From JAAYQA01 sp964510345 (GTDB taxonomy: Bacteria > Bacillota > Clostridia > Tissierellales > Peptoniphilaceae), in the NCBI GenBank assembly GCA_964510345.1, contig CAZEBB010000004.1:34452-98451 (forward strand): 64,000 nucleotides of DNA, given 5' to 3'. The notes below the pieces were generated by a model, which saw only the letters and a program-made list of their open reading frames with translations, was not told the origin of the DNA and ran no database searches. A program made the position numbers and the translations under genes. This document shows, one piece after another, positions 54,457 to 63,984 of this stretch (positions are counted from its first letter, which is position 1; each line of letters begins with the position of its first letter).

Positions 54457-56223
54457 TTCATTGTCCGGGGTCATGACCCGGAGAGTTTGATAGGCGATAA
54501 ATGTATCTTCTTGTACAAAAACCTGAAAGGTTCCGTCATTGTTTTCTGTAAAAGACTTCGCGATAGCCAAACCCAGCCCGCTCCCTTCCTCTGAGCGAGA
54601 TAAATCGCCTCGTACAAATCGCGAGAGGATCTCCTGTTCATCAAAGTCCAAAGGATAGGCGGATACATTCTTCAGCTTCAAGTGTGCGTAGCCGTCGTCT
54701 TGATCCAGCGTCAAAAAGATCCGCGTCTCCGGAGCGGAGTATCGCAGTGCATTGTCGATCAGGTTTTGTAGGATGCGATACAGCTGCTTCCCGTCCGCGT
54801 ACACATAGACCGGCGCATCCGGCATCTTGGTGACGATATGCCGCTCCCGGTTTCGGATGGTGTCTTCGAGGTCGGCGAGCGTCTGCGTGATGAGAACGGA
54901 ATAGTTCAGCCGCTCCCGATGCACCTCGACGGTACCGCTCGTGCTCTTGGACAGGTCAAACAAATCCGAAACGATCCCCTTCAGGCGCAACGACTTCTTT
55001 TGTAGCACATTGACATAGTCTCTTGCGGCGACGCTCATCTCCTCATCTTGTAAGAGGTCCACATACCCGATGATCGATGTGAGCGGCGTATTCAAATCGT
55101 GCGATACATTGGTCACCAGATCGACCTTCATGCGCTCGGATGCCAGTTGCTCGTGTACCGCATGCTCAACACCGTCTTCAATGCGATTGAGGAGGCTATA
55201 CGTTGCGTAGAGCATGATCGCCGTCAAAAGAGCGCCTAAAAATAAAAGCGTACCCGGCGACATACCGAGAGCGATATGCGAGAAGCCCAAGACCATGAGA
55301 AGGAGCGAAAAACCCAGCAATATGCGAAAGACGCGCTTGGCTTCGGGGATCTCGCTCTTGCCTCCGGTGAGTACCCGCATGAAACGGACCCCCAGTGCGC
55401 CAAGGATCGAGTTGCGAAAGAGCGTGTGGAGTTTGAAGCGTCGAATCAAAAACAGAAGGAGTCCCCATGCGATTGAAACCGCAAGGACGAGCAGATAAAA
55501 CACAAGCGTTCCCTGATTTTGGCTTGAAATCGTCTGCGTCCACACAAAGAACAGGCGTATCGATAGCCATACCGCCACAGCAAACGCGAGTACCACCGGC
55601 TCGCTCACAATGCGGTCCGCCGTGTGAAGGGTCAGTTTCCCCTGCGCGTTTCTCCCGACGACGGCCACCTGTTCGGCGATCAACAAGAAGAGGAAGACGG
55701 TACCTGCGATCAAGGCATTCCTTGACGATTGAAGCTCCGCCGATCTCTCCAACCATATGTCTTCTTTAGCCTCTATCCATCCCTTATCAAAAGAAATCGT
55801 CATATCCGGTGTATCTTCCGGAATGATGTGCAGGGGCATCTCGCGGGGAAACTCGCCCGCCAACCGCACGGCACTTCCCTCCACCTGTACGATATAGCGC
55901 GAATCCGACTCCAAGTCTTGCGGGTTTACTTCGTTCGTAAAGGTCCCGCGCCATCCGGTCACCTTATATAGAAAGTCATATTTCTGATTCGCGACTGTTT
56001 CATTGATATAGTCACTTGTCAGTTGAGAAATCGCCTGCGAGACGTCGTGGCTCGCCCCCATGTCCGCTTCAAAATACTTTTGCGAAGGCGTCGCCTCGTA
56101 CTTAAAGTTGATCGCCTGTACTGCCAAATTGGAAAGGATCACGGGAATCAGCAAGACTGTCAAGAAATAGAGGATCGCTTTATAGATCCCCGTCCCTCTA
56201 ATTCTTTTCCATTTTGTAACCAA
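54454..56223 (-). CDS. sensor histidine kinase
   Basis: A membrane kinase of about 589 residues. One N-terminal transmembrane segment is followed by an extracellular region of about 170 residues and then five more membrane segments. The HisKA box is VSHDLNTPLTSIIGYVDLL, and the ATPase domain has NLIDNALRYSAPE and GSGLGLAIAKS. The open frame reaches 56358, but that part lies inside the response regulator gene. A TTG at 56223, overlapping the regulator by 26 nt, is the most plausible start. The signal is unknown. Confidence 0.9.
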   Translation of the reverse strand: MVTKWKRIRGTGIYKAILYFLTVLLIPVILSNLAVQAINFKYEATPSQKYFEADMGASHDVSQAISQLTSDYINETVANQKYDFLYKVTGWRGTFTNEVNPQDLESDSRYIVQVEGSAVRLAGEFPREMPLHIIPEDTPDMTISFDKGWIEAKEDIWLERSAELQSSRNALIAGTVFLFLLIAEQVAVVGRNAQGKLTLHTADRIVSEPVVLAFAVAVWLSIRLFFVWTQTISSQNQGTLVFYLLVLAVSIAWGLLLFLIRRFKLHTLFRNSILGALGVRFMRVLTGGKSEIPEAKRVFRILLGFSLLLMVLGFSHIALGMSPGTLLFLGALLTAIMLYATYSLLNRIEDGVEHAVHEQLASERMKVDLVTNVSHDLNTPLTSIIGYVDLLQDEEMSVAARDYVNVLQKKSLRLKGIVSDLFDLSKSTSGTVEVHRERLNYSVLITQTLADLEDTIRNRERHIVTKMPDAPVYVYADGKQLYRILQNLIDNALRYSAPETRIFLTLDQDDGYAHLKLKNVSAYPLDFDEQEILSRFVRGDLSRSEEGSGLGLAIAKSFTENNDGTFQVFVQEDTFIAYQTLRVMTPDNE

Positions 56224-56896
56224 CGCCCCACACCACCTTGATATACTTCGGTTCTCTCGGATTGATCTCAATTTTCTCGCGAATGCGGCTGATATGTACC
56301 ATGATGATGTTTTCGATGCGATACGGCTCGCTCTCCCATACACTGGTGTAGATCTCATCCGCTGAAAACACGCGCCCGGGGCTTCGCATCAACAAATCTA
56401 AGATGCCGAACTCCTTCGCCGTAATCTTCACCGGCTCACCATCCACCGACAAAGTGCGTTTGTCCGTATCGAGAGACAGCCCACCGTTTCGTATCTGCGT
56501 CGCCGAAGGATTGTGCGAGACGTCGCCCAACCACATAAAGCGCCGCAAGTGACTCTTCACCCGAGCGATCAGCTCCGGTGGATGATAGGGCTTTGTGATA
56601 TAGTCGTCGGCTCCGAGGCGAAGTCCGGTGATTTTGTCTGTATCTTGCGTCTTCGCCGAGAGGATCAACACCGGAATATTTTGATTCTCCCGAATTTTCA
56701 TCAGTGCCGACAAGCCATCCAGCTTCGGCATCATGATATCCAATAGGATGAGATGCACGTCCGTGTTCATCAACACTTCCAGCGCGGCGACTCCGTCGTG
56801 TGCTTCGATCACTTCGTACTTTTCTTTCTCCAGTAGCAACCGAATCGCACGCGCAATCTCGATATCGTCATCCACCACCAGTATGGTCGCTTCCAT
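56198..56896 (-). CDS. OmpR-family response regulator
   Basis: This 232-residue regulator has a receiver domain (phosphoacceptor Asp53 in LILLDIMMPKLDG, Lys in YITKPYHPPEL) and a winged-helix DNA-binding domain (ITAKEFGILDLLMRSPGRVFSADEIY). It closely resembles VanR-like regulators of cell-envelope responses. Its 3' end overlaps the kinase gene, so the pair is one operon. Confidence 0.95.
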   Translation of the reverse strand: MEATILVVDDDIEIARAIRLLLEKEKYEVIEAHDGVAALEVLMNTDVHLILLDIMMPKLDGLSALMKIRENQNIPVLILSAKTQDTDKITGLRLGADDYITKPYHPPELIARVKSHLRRFMWLGDVSHNPSATQIRNGGLSLDTDKRTLSVDGEPVKITAKEFGILDLLMRSPGRVFSADEIYTSVWESEPYRIENIIMVHISRIREKIEINPREPKYIKVVWGVGYKMEKN

Positions 56897-57020
56897 GCTC
56901 TCCCCTCCCTTTGGGTCAGTATATCATAGGACAGTGGCCAAATTTTACGCAAATACTTACACAAATCATACAAAAAGAAGCGCGGCGAGCGCTTCTGGTA
57001 AGTAATTACTTCTTCAATAT

Positions 57021-57728
57021 CTAATCAAACAAGCACTTGTTGGTCTTGGTCAATATAAATCCCAGTGAGCTGATGTGTTCTCCTCCCTGCTCGTAGAGTT
57101 TGCGGTCCTGCTCGGTGCCGGGCTGTCCGCTGCCCAACCACGCCTCCCACGCCGCTTCGTGGCTCGTCATGAGAAAGGACTCGGTCAGATCCATATACTT
57201 GGATTGTGAAAAGAGATTCTCCCACTGGCTGCGCGAAAACAGGTCTAGGTCTTGAATCGGAAACGGCTGCAGTTCTTCGGGCATGGAGATAAAGTCCTCG
57301 GTGAAGCCGGGCATCATGAGCGCCAATTTTCCGTCGATTCGCAAAAACGGTGCGATGCTCTCGTCTAAGAATGAGACGGAGTTACCGAAAATCTGAAAGG
57401 CATCGATGCAAAAGATGGAGTCGAAATAGAAAAACGCAAACGGCAACTCAGCCGCATCGCCTGCGAGCGGCGTGATCCGCTCTTTCATCCCTTGGATGAG
57501 AATCCGATTGTAATTCTTTCTCGGGCTGACAAACTTGTCCACCGCGTAGACATGGGCGTCCTCATACGAACGCGCCAGACACAGTGAACTGAGCGCTTTC
57601 CCGCAACCCAAGTCCAGTATTTTCGAGTGGTCCTCCAGATTGACATGCCCGACGAGCTCTTGCGCGAGCAAATAGGCATCCGGTCCCATCATATAGTTGT
57701 CGTATCCGCCTTTTTGAAATGCGTCCAT
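57021..57728 (-). CDS. class I SAM-dependent methyltransferase
   Basis: This 235-residue protein starts at the ATG at 57728, which has an AGGAG site; the frame is open to 57776. SAM motif I is ILDLGCGKALSSLCLA, preceded by a FQKGGYDNYMMGPDAYLLAQEL stretch found in a family of small Clostridia methyltransferases. It is divergent from the SDR gene. The substrate is unknown. Confidence 0.85.
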   Translation of the reverse strand: MDAFQKGGYDNYMMGPDAYLLAQELVGHVNLEDHSKILDLGCGKALSSLCLARSYEDAHVYAVDKFVSPRKNYNRILIQGMKERITPLAGDAAELPFAFFYFDSIFCIDAFQIFGNSVSFLDESIAPFLRIDGKLALMMPGFTEDFISMPEELQPFPIQDLDLFSRSQWENLFSQSKYMDLTESFLMTSHEAAWEAWLGSGQPGTEQDRKLYEQGGEHISSLGFILTKTNKCLFD

Positions 57729-57827
57729 AACGTCTCCTCTTCTGCCGTGATGATTGCTTTCTATACATTTACCCAATGGAACGATACAATCTTCTTAATC
57801 AACTTTGAAAAAGAAAGAGAGGCTGCC

Positions 57828-58535
57828 ATGAGCTTTCAAAACAAAGTCGTCGTCATCACCGGCGCTGCCCAAGGCATCGGCGCATTTCTTGCGGAAGCAT
57901 TCAACAATGAAAGAGCCATCGTCTATACGATCGACAAGAAGCCGCACGCAGGCTTCTGCGGGGACCTCGCTGATCAGAAAACACTGGATGCGTTCACGCA
58001 ATCCGTCATCGACAAAGAGGGCCATGTCGACATCTTGATCAACAACGCCATGCCGCTTTTCAAGGGCATCGACGAGTGTAGCTACGAAGAATTTCAATAC
58101 GCCTTGGCTGTCGGCGTGACTGCGCCGTTTTATCTGACACAGCGGTTTCTCCCGTATTTCTCAGAGGGTGCCTCCATCATTAATATGTCGTCCACAAGAG
58201 ACCGCATGAGTCAACCGCAGTCCGAAAGCTACACGGCTGCCAAAGGAGGGATCGCCACTCTCACACATGCGCTGGCCGTCAGCCTCGCGGGGCGAGTCCG
58301 CGTCAACTCCATCTCACCGGGTTGGATCGATACAACCGGCGCGGCTTTCCACGGTCCGGATGCCGATCAGCACCCGGCGGGCCTCGTCGGTGACCCGTCC
58401 GATATCGCCCACGCCGTCTTTTTTCTCTGCTCCGAGCACGCCCGCTTTATCACCGGCGAGAACCTCACCATAGACGGCGGCATGACCAAGCAGATGATCT
58501 ACCACGGCGACTTCGGTTGGACACTGGAGAAATGA
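57828..58535 (+). CDS. short-chain dehydrogenase/reductase
   Basis: A 235-residue SDR with the cofactor loop TGAAQGIG near the N-terminus, NNAM in place of NNAG, the catalytic YTAAK with Ser in NMSSTRD, and DGGMTKQM near the C-terminus. The ATG at 57828 with GAGAGG upstream is the start; the longer open frame runs through the divergent promoter and is rejected. The substrate is unknown. Confidence 0.92.
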   Translation: MSFQNKVVVITGAAQGIGAFLAEAFNNERAIVYTIDKKPHAGFCGDLADQKTLDAFTQSVIDKEGHVDILINNAMPLFKGIDECSYEEFQYALAVGVTAPFYLTQRFLPYFSEGASIINMSSTRDRMSQPQSESYTAAKGGIATLTHALAVSLAGRVRVNSISPGWIDTTGAAFHGPDADQHPAGLVGDPSDIAHAVFFLCSEHARFITGENLTIDGGMTKQMIYHGDFGWTLEK

Positions 58536-58540
58536 CAACA

Positions 58541-58562
58541 GCGGGCGAATGCCCGCTGCTAT
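58541..58562. terminator. hairpin between convergent genes
   Basis: AGCGGGC/GCCCGCT stem with only a weak T-rich tail on either strand. Confidence 0.5.
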
Positions 58563-58570
58563 AATTTCAT

Positions 58571-59026
58571 TTATTTCTTTCCCGAAGCCAGTTCGTTGAC
58601 ATTGATCACTTTACCGTCATCCATGACGATTTTGATCTGATACTCCGTGATCAACGCCGCTCCCAGTCCGATGACTGCCGCGACCGGTGCGATGACGAGC
58701 CCGATCGTTCCGATGGTCAGCGAAAGATTCATGATCTCTTTACCGCCTTTTTCGATGATGAGAGAGCTCGCATTTCCCTTCTCCCAAATCTCTTTGATCG
58801 TGTCGATGATATCCGAAGCGAGTGCGCCTTTGGCCGGCTTTTCGTCTTCTTTGACCTCTTCGTATTCGACGTCCGGCGCTTCTGTTGCGCCGCCTTCTTT
58901 ACTTCTCAATATGGCGAGGATCGCTTGATCCATGTCTCCGTTGGCTTCCAACAATGCCGCTCGAATCGTCTCATACGATTCGCCGGTAATCTCCATCATT
59001 CGGTCAATCTTTTCAATATCTGTCAT
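58571..59026 (-). CDS. UBA-like/DUF4342 protein
   Basis: A 151-residue protein with an N-terminal UBA/TS-N-like three-helix motif (IDRMMEITGESYETIRAALLEANGDMDQAILAIL) and a C-terminal DUF4342 domain with a hydrophobic stretch (IGTIGLVIAPVAAVIGLGAALITEY) that may insert in or lie on the membrane. The function of the family is unknown. A GGAGG site precedes the ATG. It stands alone. Confidence 0.85.
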   Translation of the reverse strand: MTDIEKIDRMMEITGESYETIRAALLEANGDMDQAILAILRSKEGGATEAPDVEYEEVKEDEKPAKGALASDIIDTIKEIWEKGNASSLIIEKGGKEIMNLSLTIGTIGLVIAPVAAVIGLGAALITEYQIKIVMDDGKVINVNELASGKK

Positions 59027-59099
59027 TCTGTCCTCCTATTAGGTTTTGTGACATTTCGCACATTCTTATTATACCCGATACTGCAAAGAAGAAACCAGA

Positions 59100-61367
59100 T
59101 TAATAGGCAGGAGGCGTTCCGATGACTTCGCCCTTTCCGTCATGCACAAGATCCTGTTTCCATGCAGGCAGTTCCGGTTGTCCACTGATGACGCGCTCTT
59201 GCCAGATTTCGTCCGTGAGCCTTTCGGGATCGAGAAACTCATAGTAACTGAACACGCCGCCGCGGCCCATATAGAGTTGGCCATCGTGCGGATAGATCAC
59301 GTAGATCTCGTTGGGCGCACCACTTGCTGCGTGCAGATACTGTCCTTCCGGGATTCCGCAGTTATTGCGAACCGTCGTCATCAAGTCGCCGACGATCGGC
59401 ATCCTGCGGTCGGTCGCGCTCTCGATCTCCCACCAGTAACCGATGGAAAACTCGCCGTCGGATTCGACGAATTTTGTGGAGACGCTTTCCATCACGCCGC
59501 CGATATTGTTGATCTGATACTTTTCGCTCTCCGTTAGGGGCTCGTTGTTTAACTCTTTTTTGATGACATCGATGCAAAAGTCGACCATCATCCTGAAATT
59601 ATCAAGCCTCATTTCATTGTCTCCGAGCATGCCACGGTCCGCCAAATTAAGTTGCGTGTATTCCAAAAGCCACGACAGCTTTTCAAACAACGGGAGATTC
59701 GGCTCTACATATCCATACGGCGGCTCAGGCTCTTCACCTCCGCCCTTCTGGGCGCCGACTTGCTTGCCGTAGAGCACCGTATCGTGCTTGAGCTCTGCCC
59801 ATGAACCCAGCGCTGACGCTAAGTCCTTCCTTTTCCACGCCTCGCTCTGCATAAACATGGGATAGCCCTCGCCGTATTCGTTGGCATACTCTTTGAGCAT
59901 CCACAGCCAACCGCGATACAAATTCTTCTGCCAGTTTTCATCCGTCATTTTTGAGACGATGTCGATATTGTTCTCGAGTCGCTCTTTATACTCCGGCCAG
60001 ATCGCATTGTACGGGTCTTCGTACTGGATCTCTTTCGCTTTCTCCGACCCGAAGCTCGCCATAATGTCGAGGCCGGAATAGATCGGCCGATTCGACGGGC
60101 TCATAATATCCACTAAGTCCTGTGCGATCACTGAATCCATGACGGCACGCTGTGGAATAAATCGGAAGCTTTTCCCTTTGGCGGGGTCGATCAACGGATC
60201 CGGCAATTCCTTGATCATACCGGCGACCGCATTCATCTCAGGTTCGCTGAGTAGCGCGTCCAAGTCCGGTTCTTGTCCATAGACGGCGTAAAAAATCTGT
60301 GCCATCTCACGAATCGACAGATCTTCGGAGCTTTCCACCATAAAGTCGATCGGGTCCACCGCTTCGGACCAAGCGCGGAAGATCTCCTGGTCTTTATACG
60401 CACTGTGCGTCATCAACATCGCCTGAGCAATGGCGTCTACTTGGGGTTTGCCTTTTTGGTCAAAGGGATAAAAACCCACTTGACCATAGTACATCGTCCC
60501 TAAGAAGTACTTTTCTAAGGTCTCGTCTCTCGTGTAGTGGCCGCGCACCGTCATCTGCGAATAATCCACATCCGAGTTTGAAACATTGGAGAGCGTGCTG
60601 CTTTTTGCATCGATATTGGCCAGTTCTTCGTCGATGAGCGCTTTCGCCTCTTCCGGTACCGCCTGAGTATCCACGTCGAGCAGATGAGCGGCGACGGCGA
60701 AATACGCTACGTTCTTCAACTGCAAATCCTTAACGGTTACATCTGTCAAGTTTTCATAGATTTCGATATTGGACGCAAGCAACCGACTCGTCATGTCTTG
60801 TAATTTCGGGTAAATCTGATCTCGCTCGGTGCTTCTAAGTAGTGAATCGTAAAAAATATGGAAGATATGCGTCATCGAATCCCCTGTGACAAAGCTCGGC
60901 ACCCTCTTGTATTCGTTCGCGTCGTAAATATGAAAGAACTGATCATACGCGAGCTCACCCGGCATTCCCTCGGGTGAACAGACGACGAATCCGCTCTGCA
61001 GGAGCATCTCCTTTTGCGCCTCGGTAAACTCGCCGAATTCTGCAAAGTTAACGACATTGGAGAAATCAGCTGCTACTTCATACGCGGGGACCTGCCCAGT
61101 CATTCCGCTCGGCTGGTACGGCAATTTGACCGACTCGCGCTCATATCCCTGCAAAAACTCCGTCGAGCTCAAAGTGATCGCCGTGCCTTCAGTGGCTGCT
61201 TCCGTTTCCGTTTGTACTTCAGTTGTCGCCACTTCCGTCTCAAGTGGCGCCTCGGTTTCCATTTGTGTCGTCGGCTCTTCCTTGTCTTGTTGCGCTGCCT
61301 GTAAGGAACAGCCACTTATGGCGAGGATCAAAGCCAGTGTCACGACGAACCATCGTATCGATTTCAT
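59100..61367 (-). CDS. DUF3160 lipoprotein
   Basis: A 755-residue surface lipoprotein with lipobox Cys20 (LAISGCS) and a Glu/Thr-rich linker (TTQMETEAPLETEVATTEVQTETEAATEG). The large DUF3160 domain contains FVTGDSMTHIFHIFYDSLLRSTER and GHYTRDETLEKYFLGTMYYGQVGFYPF, typical of the family in Clostridia and archaea. The function is unknown. It follows the smaller lipoprotein gene by 4 nt. Confidence 0.88.
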   Translation of the reverse strand: MKSIRWFVVTLALILAISGCSLQAAQQDKEEPTTQMETEAPLETEVATTEVQTETEAATEGTAITLSSTEFLQGYERESVKLPYQPSGMTGQVPAYEVAADFSNVVNFAEFGEFTEAQKEMLLQSGFVVCSPEGMPGELAYDQFFHIYDANEYKRVPSFVTGDSMTHIFHIFYDSLLRSTERDQIYPKLQDMTSRLLASNIEIYENLTDVTVKDLQLKNVAYFAVAAHLLDVDTQAVPEEAKALIDEELANIDAKSSTLSNVSNSDVDYSQMTVRGHYTRDETLEKYFLGTMYYGQVGFYPFDQKGKPQVDAIAQAMLMTHSAYKDQEIFRAWSEAVDPIDFMVESSEDLSIREMAQIFYAVYGQEPDLDALLSEPEMNAVAGMIKELPDPLIDPAKGKSFRFIPQRAVMDSVIAQDLVDIMSPSNRPIYSGLDIMASFGSEKAKEIQYEDPYNAIWPEYKERLENNIDIVSKMTDENWQKNLYRGWLWMLKEYANEYGEGYPMFMQSEAWKRKDLASALGSWAELKHDTVLYGKQVGAQKGGGEEPEPPYGYVEPNLPLFEKLSWLLEYTQLNLADRGMLGDNEMRLDNFRMMVDFCIDVIKKELNNEPLTESEKYQINNIGGVMESVSTKFVESDGEFSIGYWWEIESATDRRMPIVGDLMTTVRNNCGIPEGQYLHAASGAPNEIYVIYPHDGQLYMGRGGVFSYYEFLDPERLTDEIWQERVISGQPELPAWKQDLVHDGKGEVIGTPPAY

Positions 61368-61371
61368 GTCA

Positions 61372-61980
61372 TCACTCCCATCGTATTTCGTCCTCGATCA
61401 ACGAGAACTTGATCTGCCCGTCATCGCGATAGAAATCGTACCGGGCGTCTTCGGTTGCCCTCTGCGATTCCTTCAACAATGCGCTCTCATACACCCTTTC
61501 CATACTAAAATTTGCCCAACGATACGCGCCGATTCGCTGCGCACCGTCTTTCATGACCTCCACCGCCAGGATCTCGTCTCTGCCGTCATCGTCGATATCA
61601 AACAGCGTGAAATCGACAAACGGATACGTCAGTCGGCTCATCCGATACTTGGGCACAAGTGCAACGCCATCCATATTGTAGAAGAAAATGCGCCTCGCCA
61701 TCACCGGATGGTACTCGCTTTCTTTGTAGACGCCCAGTGCCAGCTCCGGCTCCCCTTCGTCGATATTGCAGAACTCAACTTTCCACGGATTCATCTCCGG
61801 CATTTCGATCTCGTTAGACTCGTCCGCCGTTTGAATGCGAAGCATCTCCCCGTAGAACCCCCCCGATGAAACCACTTCGACCACATAGTCATCAAGCTCA
61901 GCCGAATCGATGACGCTCTTTTCCTTTCCGCAACCCGATAAAACCATAACAATTAAGAGTAAGAACCAAGCCATCCTCAT
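61372..61980 (-). CDS. small lipoprotein with FG-GAP/VCBS-like C-terminus
   Basis: A 202-residue lipoprotein with lipobox Cys17 (VLSGCGK). The C-terminal half has DFTLFDIDDDGRDEILAVEVM, resembling the Asp-rich calcium loops of FG-GAP/VCBS-type repeats. A GTG at 61998 is an alternative start, but neither codon has a clear binding site. It forms a two-gene operon with the DUF3160 lipoprotein. The function is unknown. Confidence 0.8.
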   Translation of the reverse strand: MRMAWFLLLIVMVLSGCGKEKSVIDSAELDDYVVEVVSSGGFYGEMLRIQTADESNEIEMPEMNPWKVEFCNIDEGEPELALGVYKESEYHPVMARRIFFYNMDGVALVPKYRMSRLTYPFVDFTLFDIDDDGRDEILAVEVMKDGAQRIGAYRWANFSMERVYESALLKESQRATEDARYDFYRDDGQIKFSLIEDEIRWE

Positions 61981-61998
61981 TTTTGCGATACCGATCAC

Positions 61999-62181
61999 CT
62001 GCCTTTATAATCGATCTATAACAGTTATACCCGTTGAGGTATTATTAGCTTCAAGAACGCAGATTCCTTGGCTGCAATCGCTTCTAGCCAATGGCTCGAG
62101 AACAACGAGCTCTTGGAGAAGCTTTGCATGAGTCTTGCTTACGTTTTGAAGAGCATCAAAACGTGCAAGGCTTACAACCGA
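61999..62181. other. hairpin-rich intergenic region before repeat copy B
   Basis: Inverted repeats follow each other: TTGGCT/AGCCAA (62068-62073 with 62086-62091), GCTCG/CGAGC around 62093-62110, and ACGTTTT/AAAACGT (62141-62147 with 62158-62164). They directly precede repeat copy B, as the hairpins at 1115-1171 precede copy A. No gene seen. Confidence 0.45.
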
Positions 62182-62219
62182 CCGTGAGCGTGCCGAGAAG
62201 AGTTTTCCGGGCGCGACGA
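62182..62219 (+). repeat. 38-nt intergenic repeat, copy B
   Basis: Thirty-five of 38 positions match copy A (1077-1114, minus). The three differences are all in the 3' half. Confidence 0.75.
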
Positions 62220-62259
62220 ACGCATTTTGTCTACATACTGAATATTCTTACTTTTACTG

Positions 62260-62799
62260 CTATTCGATAAACGATCGCGAAAAGTCGACCACCTTTGCCG
62301 CATAGTCACTCATGCGGATCAGTAAGTCAGCATCGCGTGTGTTGCCCATGATATCGAGTGAGCGCTCCTCAACCGAAAGCCACGGGTGCAAAACGGTAGC
62401 GTACATCTCTTCCAGTACCGGCCGCAAGTGAATGCTGGGGCTCAGGTAATACCGGTTGGAGCCGATGATGCTGAGCATAACGGCTCCTTTCTTTGCGAGG
62501 GCGTGCCGCGGCAACAGGTCAAACAGGTTCTTTAAACTGCCGGGGATCGAGCCCTGATACACCGGCGCACCGACGACCAGCACCTGTGCAGCCAGCATGG
62601 CGTCGATGGCATTTTGCGTATCCTCGTTATATTCGTGAAAGTCACGACCGTCAAAAAACTCCACTTTCATCTGCGCCAAGTCTAAAACGTGGGTGGAGAT
62701 TTCCGGTGCCTGCTTTTCGATCTCGCCTTTTAACATCATGAGGCTGCTTCGCGTCCTCATGCCGTGTAAGGAAGGCGAGATAAATAACAACTCGCTCAT
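62260..62799 (-). CDS. NAD(P)H-dependent FMN reductase-like flavoprotein
   Basis: A 179-residue flavodoxin-like protein with the fold start LLFISPSLHGMRTRSSLMMLKGEIEKQ and the flavin loop VVGAPVYQGSIPGSLKNLFDLL at about 75. It belongs to the SsuE/NADPH-dependent FMN reductase superfamily. The stop of the LLM oxidoreductase gene upstream is 1 nt away. It could supply reduced flavin to that enzyme, an inference from context. Confidence 0.88.
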   Translation of the reverse strand: MSELLFISPSLHGMRTRSSLMMLKGEIEKQAPEISTHVLDLAQMKVEFFDGRDFHEYNEDTQNAIDAMLAAQVLVVGAPVYQGSIPGSLKNLFDLLPRHALAKKGAVMLSIIGSNRYYLSPSIHLRPVLEEMYATVLHPWLSVEERSLDIMGNTRDADLLIRMSDYAAKVVDFSRSFIE

Positions 62800-62800
62800 T

Positions 62801-63817
62801 CTAAGCCCCCTTTATCGAAAATGCATCCGCCAATAATTTCGCGCCTTTCAGTCGCGACGCCTGATCGGGGTAGCTGTCCATGATCATGATTTCATCCGCT
62901 TTACACTCTTCTGCCAACTTGAGTAATCGATCCCGCACGGTTTCGGGTGTACCCACAATAAACTTATCCGCACCTTCTCTTCGCGCGGTTTGCTCCACAG
63001 GCGTCCACACGTGATCGGCCGCTTCCTGTGCGGTGATCCGCTGCAACAGACGTCCGGTGGAAAGCTGGGCAAACTGGAGCTCCGAAGGCGCTGCCAAGTA
63101 TCTGGCTTCTTCTTCCGTATCTGCAGTAATCGCAATCGTCGCCAGAATCGAGTACGGCTTTTCATATCGTTTCGACGGCGTAAATCGTTCGCGATATACG
63201 TTTAAGATCGGTACGGCGATACTCGGGTTAATGTGTGCCGCAAAAGCGAAACCCAATCCGCGATCGATCGCCACCTGAACGCCGCCGCTGCTCGACCCGA
63301 GCACAAAGACTTCCGGCTGTAGGTCCGGGCTGGCTGTCGCCGTGATCTTTCGAAACGGATGCTCCGGTGAGAAATCCCGGTCAAAATAATGCAACAGCTC
63401 TTTCATCTGATCGGGGAAATCGTCCCGTTCCAACGCCTCAAGCGAGCGCCGCAGCGCAAAGGCCGTCATGGGATCCGTGCCGGGTGCTCGGCCTAAGCCG
63501 AGATCGATCCGCCCCGGTGCCATGGCTTCGAGCAGGGCGAAATCCTCCGCCACATGAAGCGGTGAGTGATTGGGCAACATGACGCCACCTGATCCCAGGC
63601 GTAGGGTCTTCGTGTAATTTGCTATATAGGCGATCATCACAGATGGCGATGTGCTGAGCACCGTATTTGTATTATGGTGTTCCGCATACCAGACGCGCGT
63701 ATAGCCCAGAGACTCAAAGAGTTGGGCCGCTTCCGCCGTGCGGTGTACAGTATTTGAAGGGTGCTCATCCGGGTAGATCGAGCACAAATCAAGTATCGAC
63801 AGTTTCGTTTCTTTCAT
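62801..63817 (-). CDS. LLM class flavin-dependent oxidoreductase (luciferase-like)
   Basis: This 338-residue TIM-barrel flavoprotein of the bacterial luciferase family has YTRVWYAEHHNT near 40, GSGGVMLPNHSPLHVAEDFALLEAMAPGRIDLGLGRAPG and the C-terminal FIVGTPETVRDRL. It matches the MsnO8-type group. The substrate is unknown. Occurrence of a monooxygenase-like enzyme in an apparently anaerobic organism suggests an oxygen-independent or protective use. An AGGAGG site precedes the ATG. Confidence 0.92.
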   Translation of the reverse strand: MKETKLSILDLCSIYPDEHPSNTVHRTAEAAQLFESLGYTRVWYAEHHNTNTVLSTSPSVMIAYIANYTKTLRLGSGGVMLPNHSPLHVAEDFALLEAMAPGRIDLGLGRAPGTDPMTAFALRRSLEALERDDFPDQMKELLHYFDRDFSPEHPFRKITATASPDLQPEVFVLGSSSGGVQVAIDRGLGFAFAAHINPSIAVPILNVYRERFTPSKRYEKPYSILATIAITADTEEEARYLAAPSELQFAQLSTGRLLQRITAQEAADHVWTPVEQTARREGADKFIVGTPETVRDRLLKLAEECKADEIMIMDSYPDQASRLKGAKLLADAFSIKGA

Positions 63818-63984
63818 ATAATCCTCCTGTATAGCTCTTGTACTCTTTTACCCTAAAAATTAGGTGGTATCATTTTATTCCTGTGCAACAATGATGTAAG
63901 GTAAACTACGAATTGATAATCGATTGTCAAGAAAGATACGTGATTCTTTCAAATACATGGGTAAAAATTGTGGAAGTAAAATTA

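Noticed and set aside
57627..57827. 67-codon N-terminal extension of the SDR
   Set aside because: It runs through the divergent methyltransferase gene and its start; the ATG at 57828 with GAGAGG upstream begins the normal fold.
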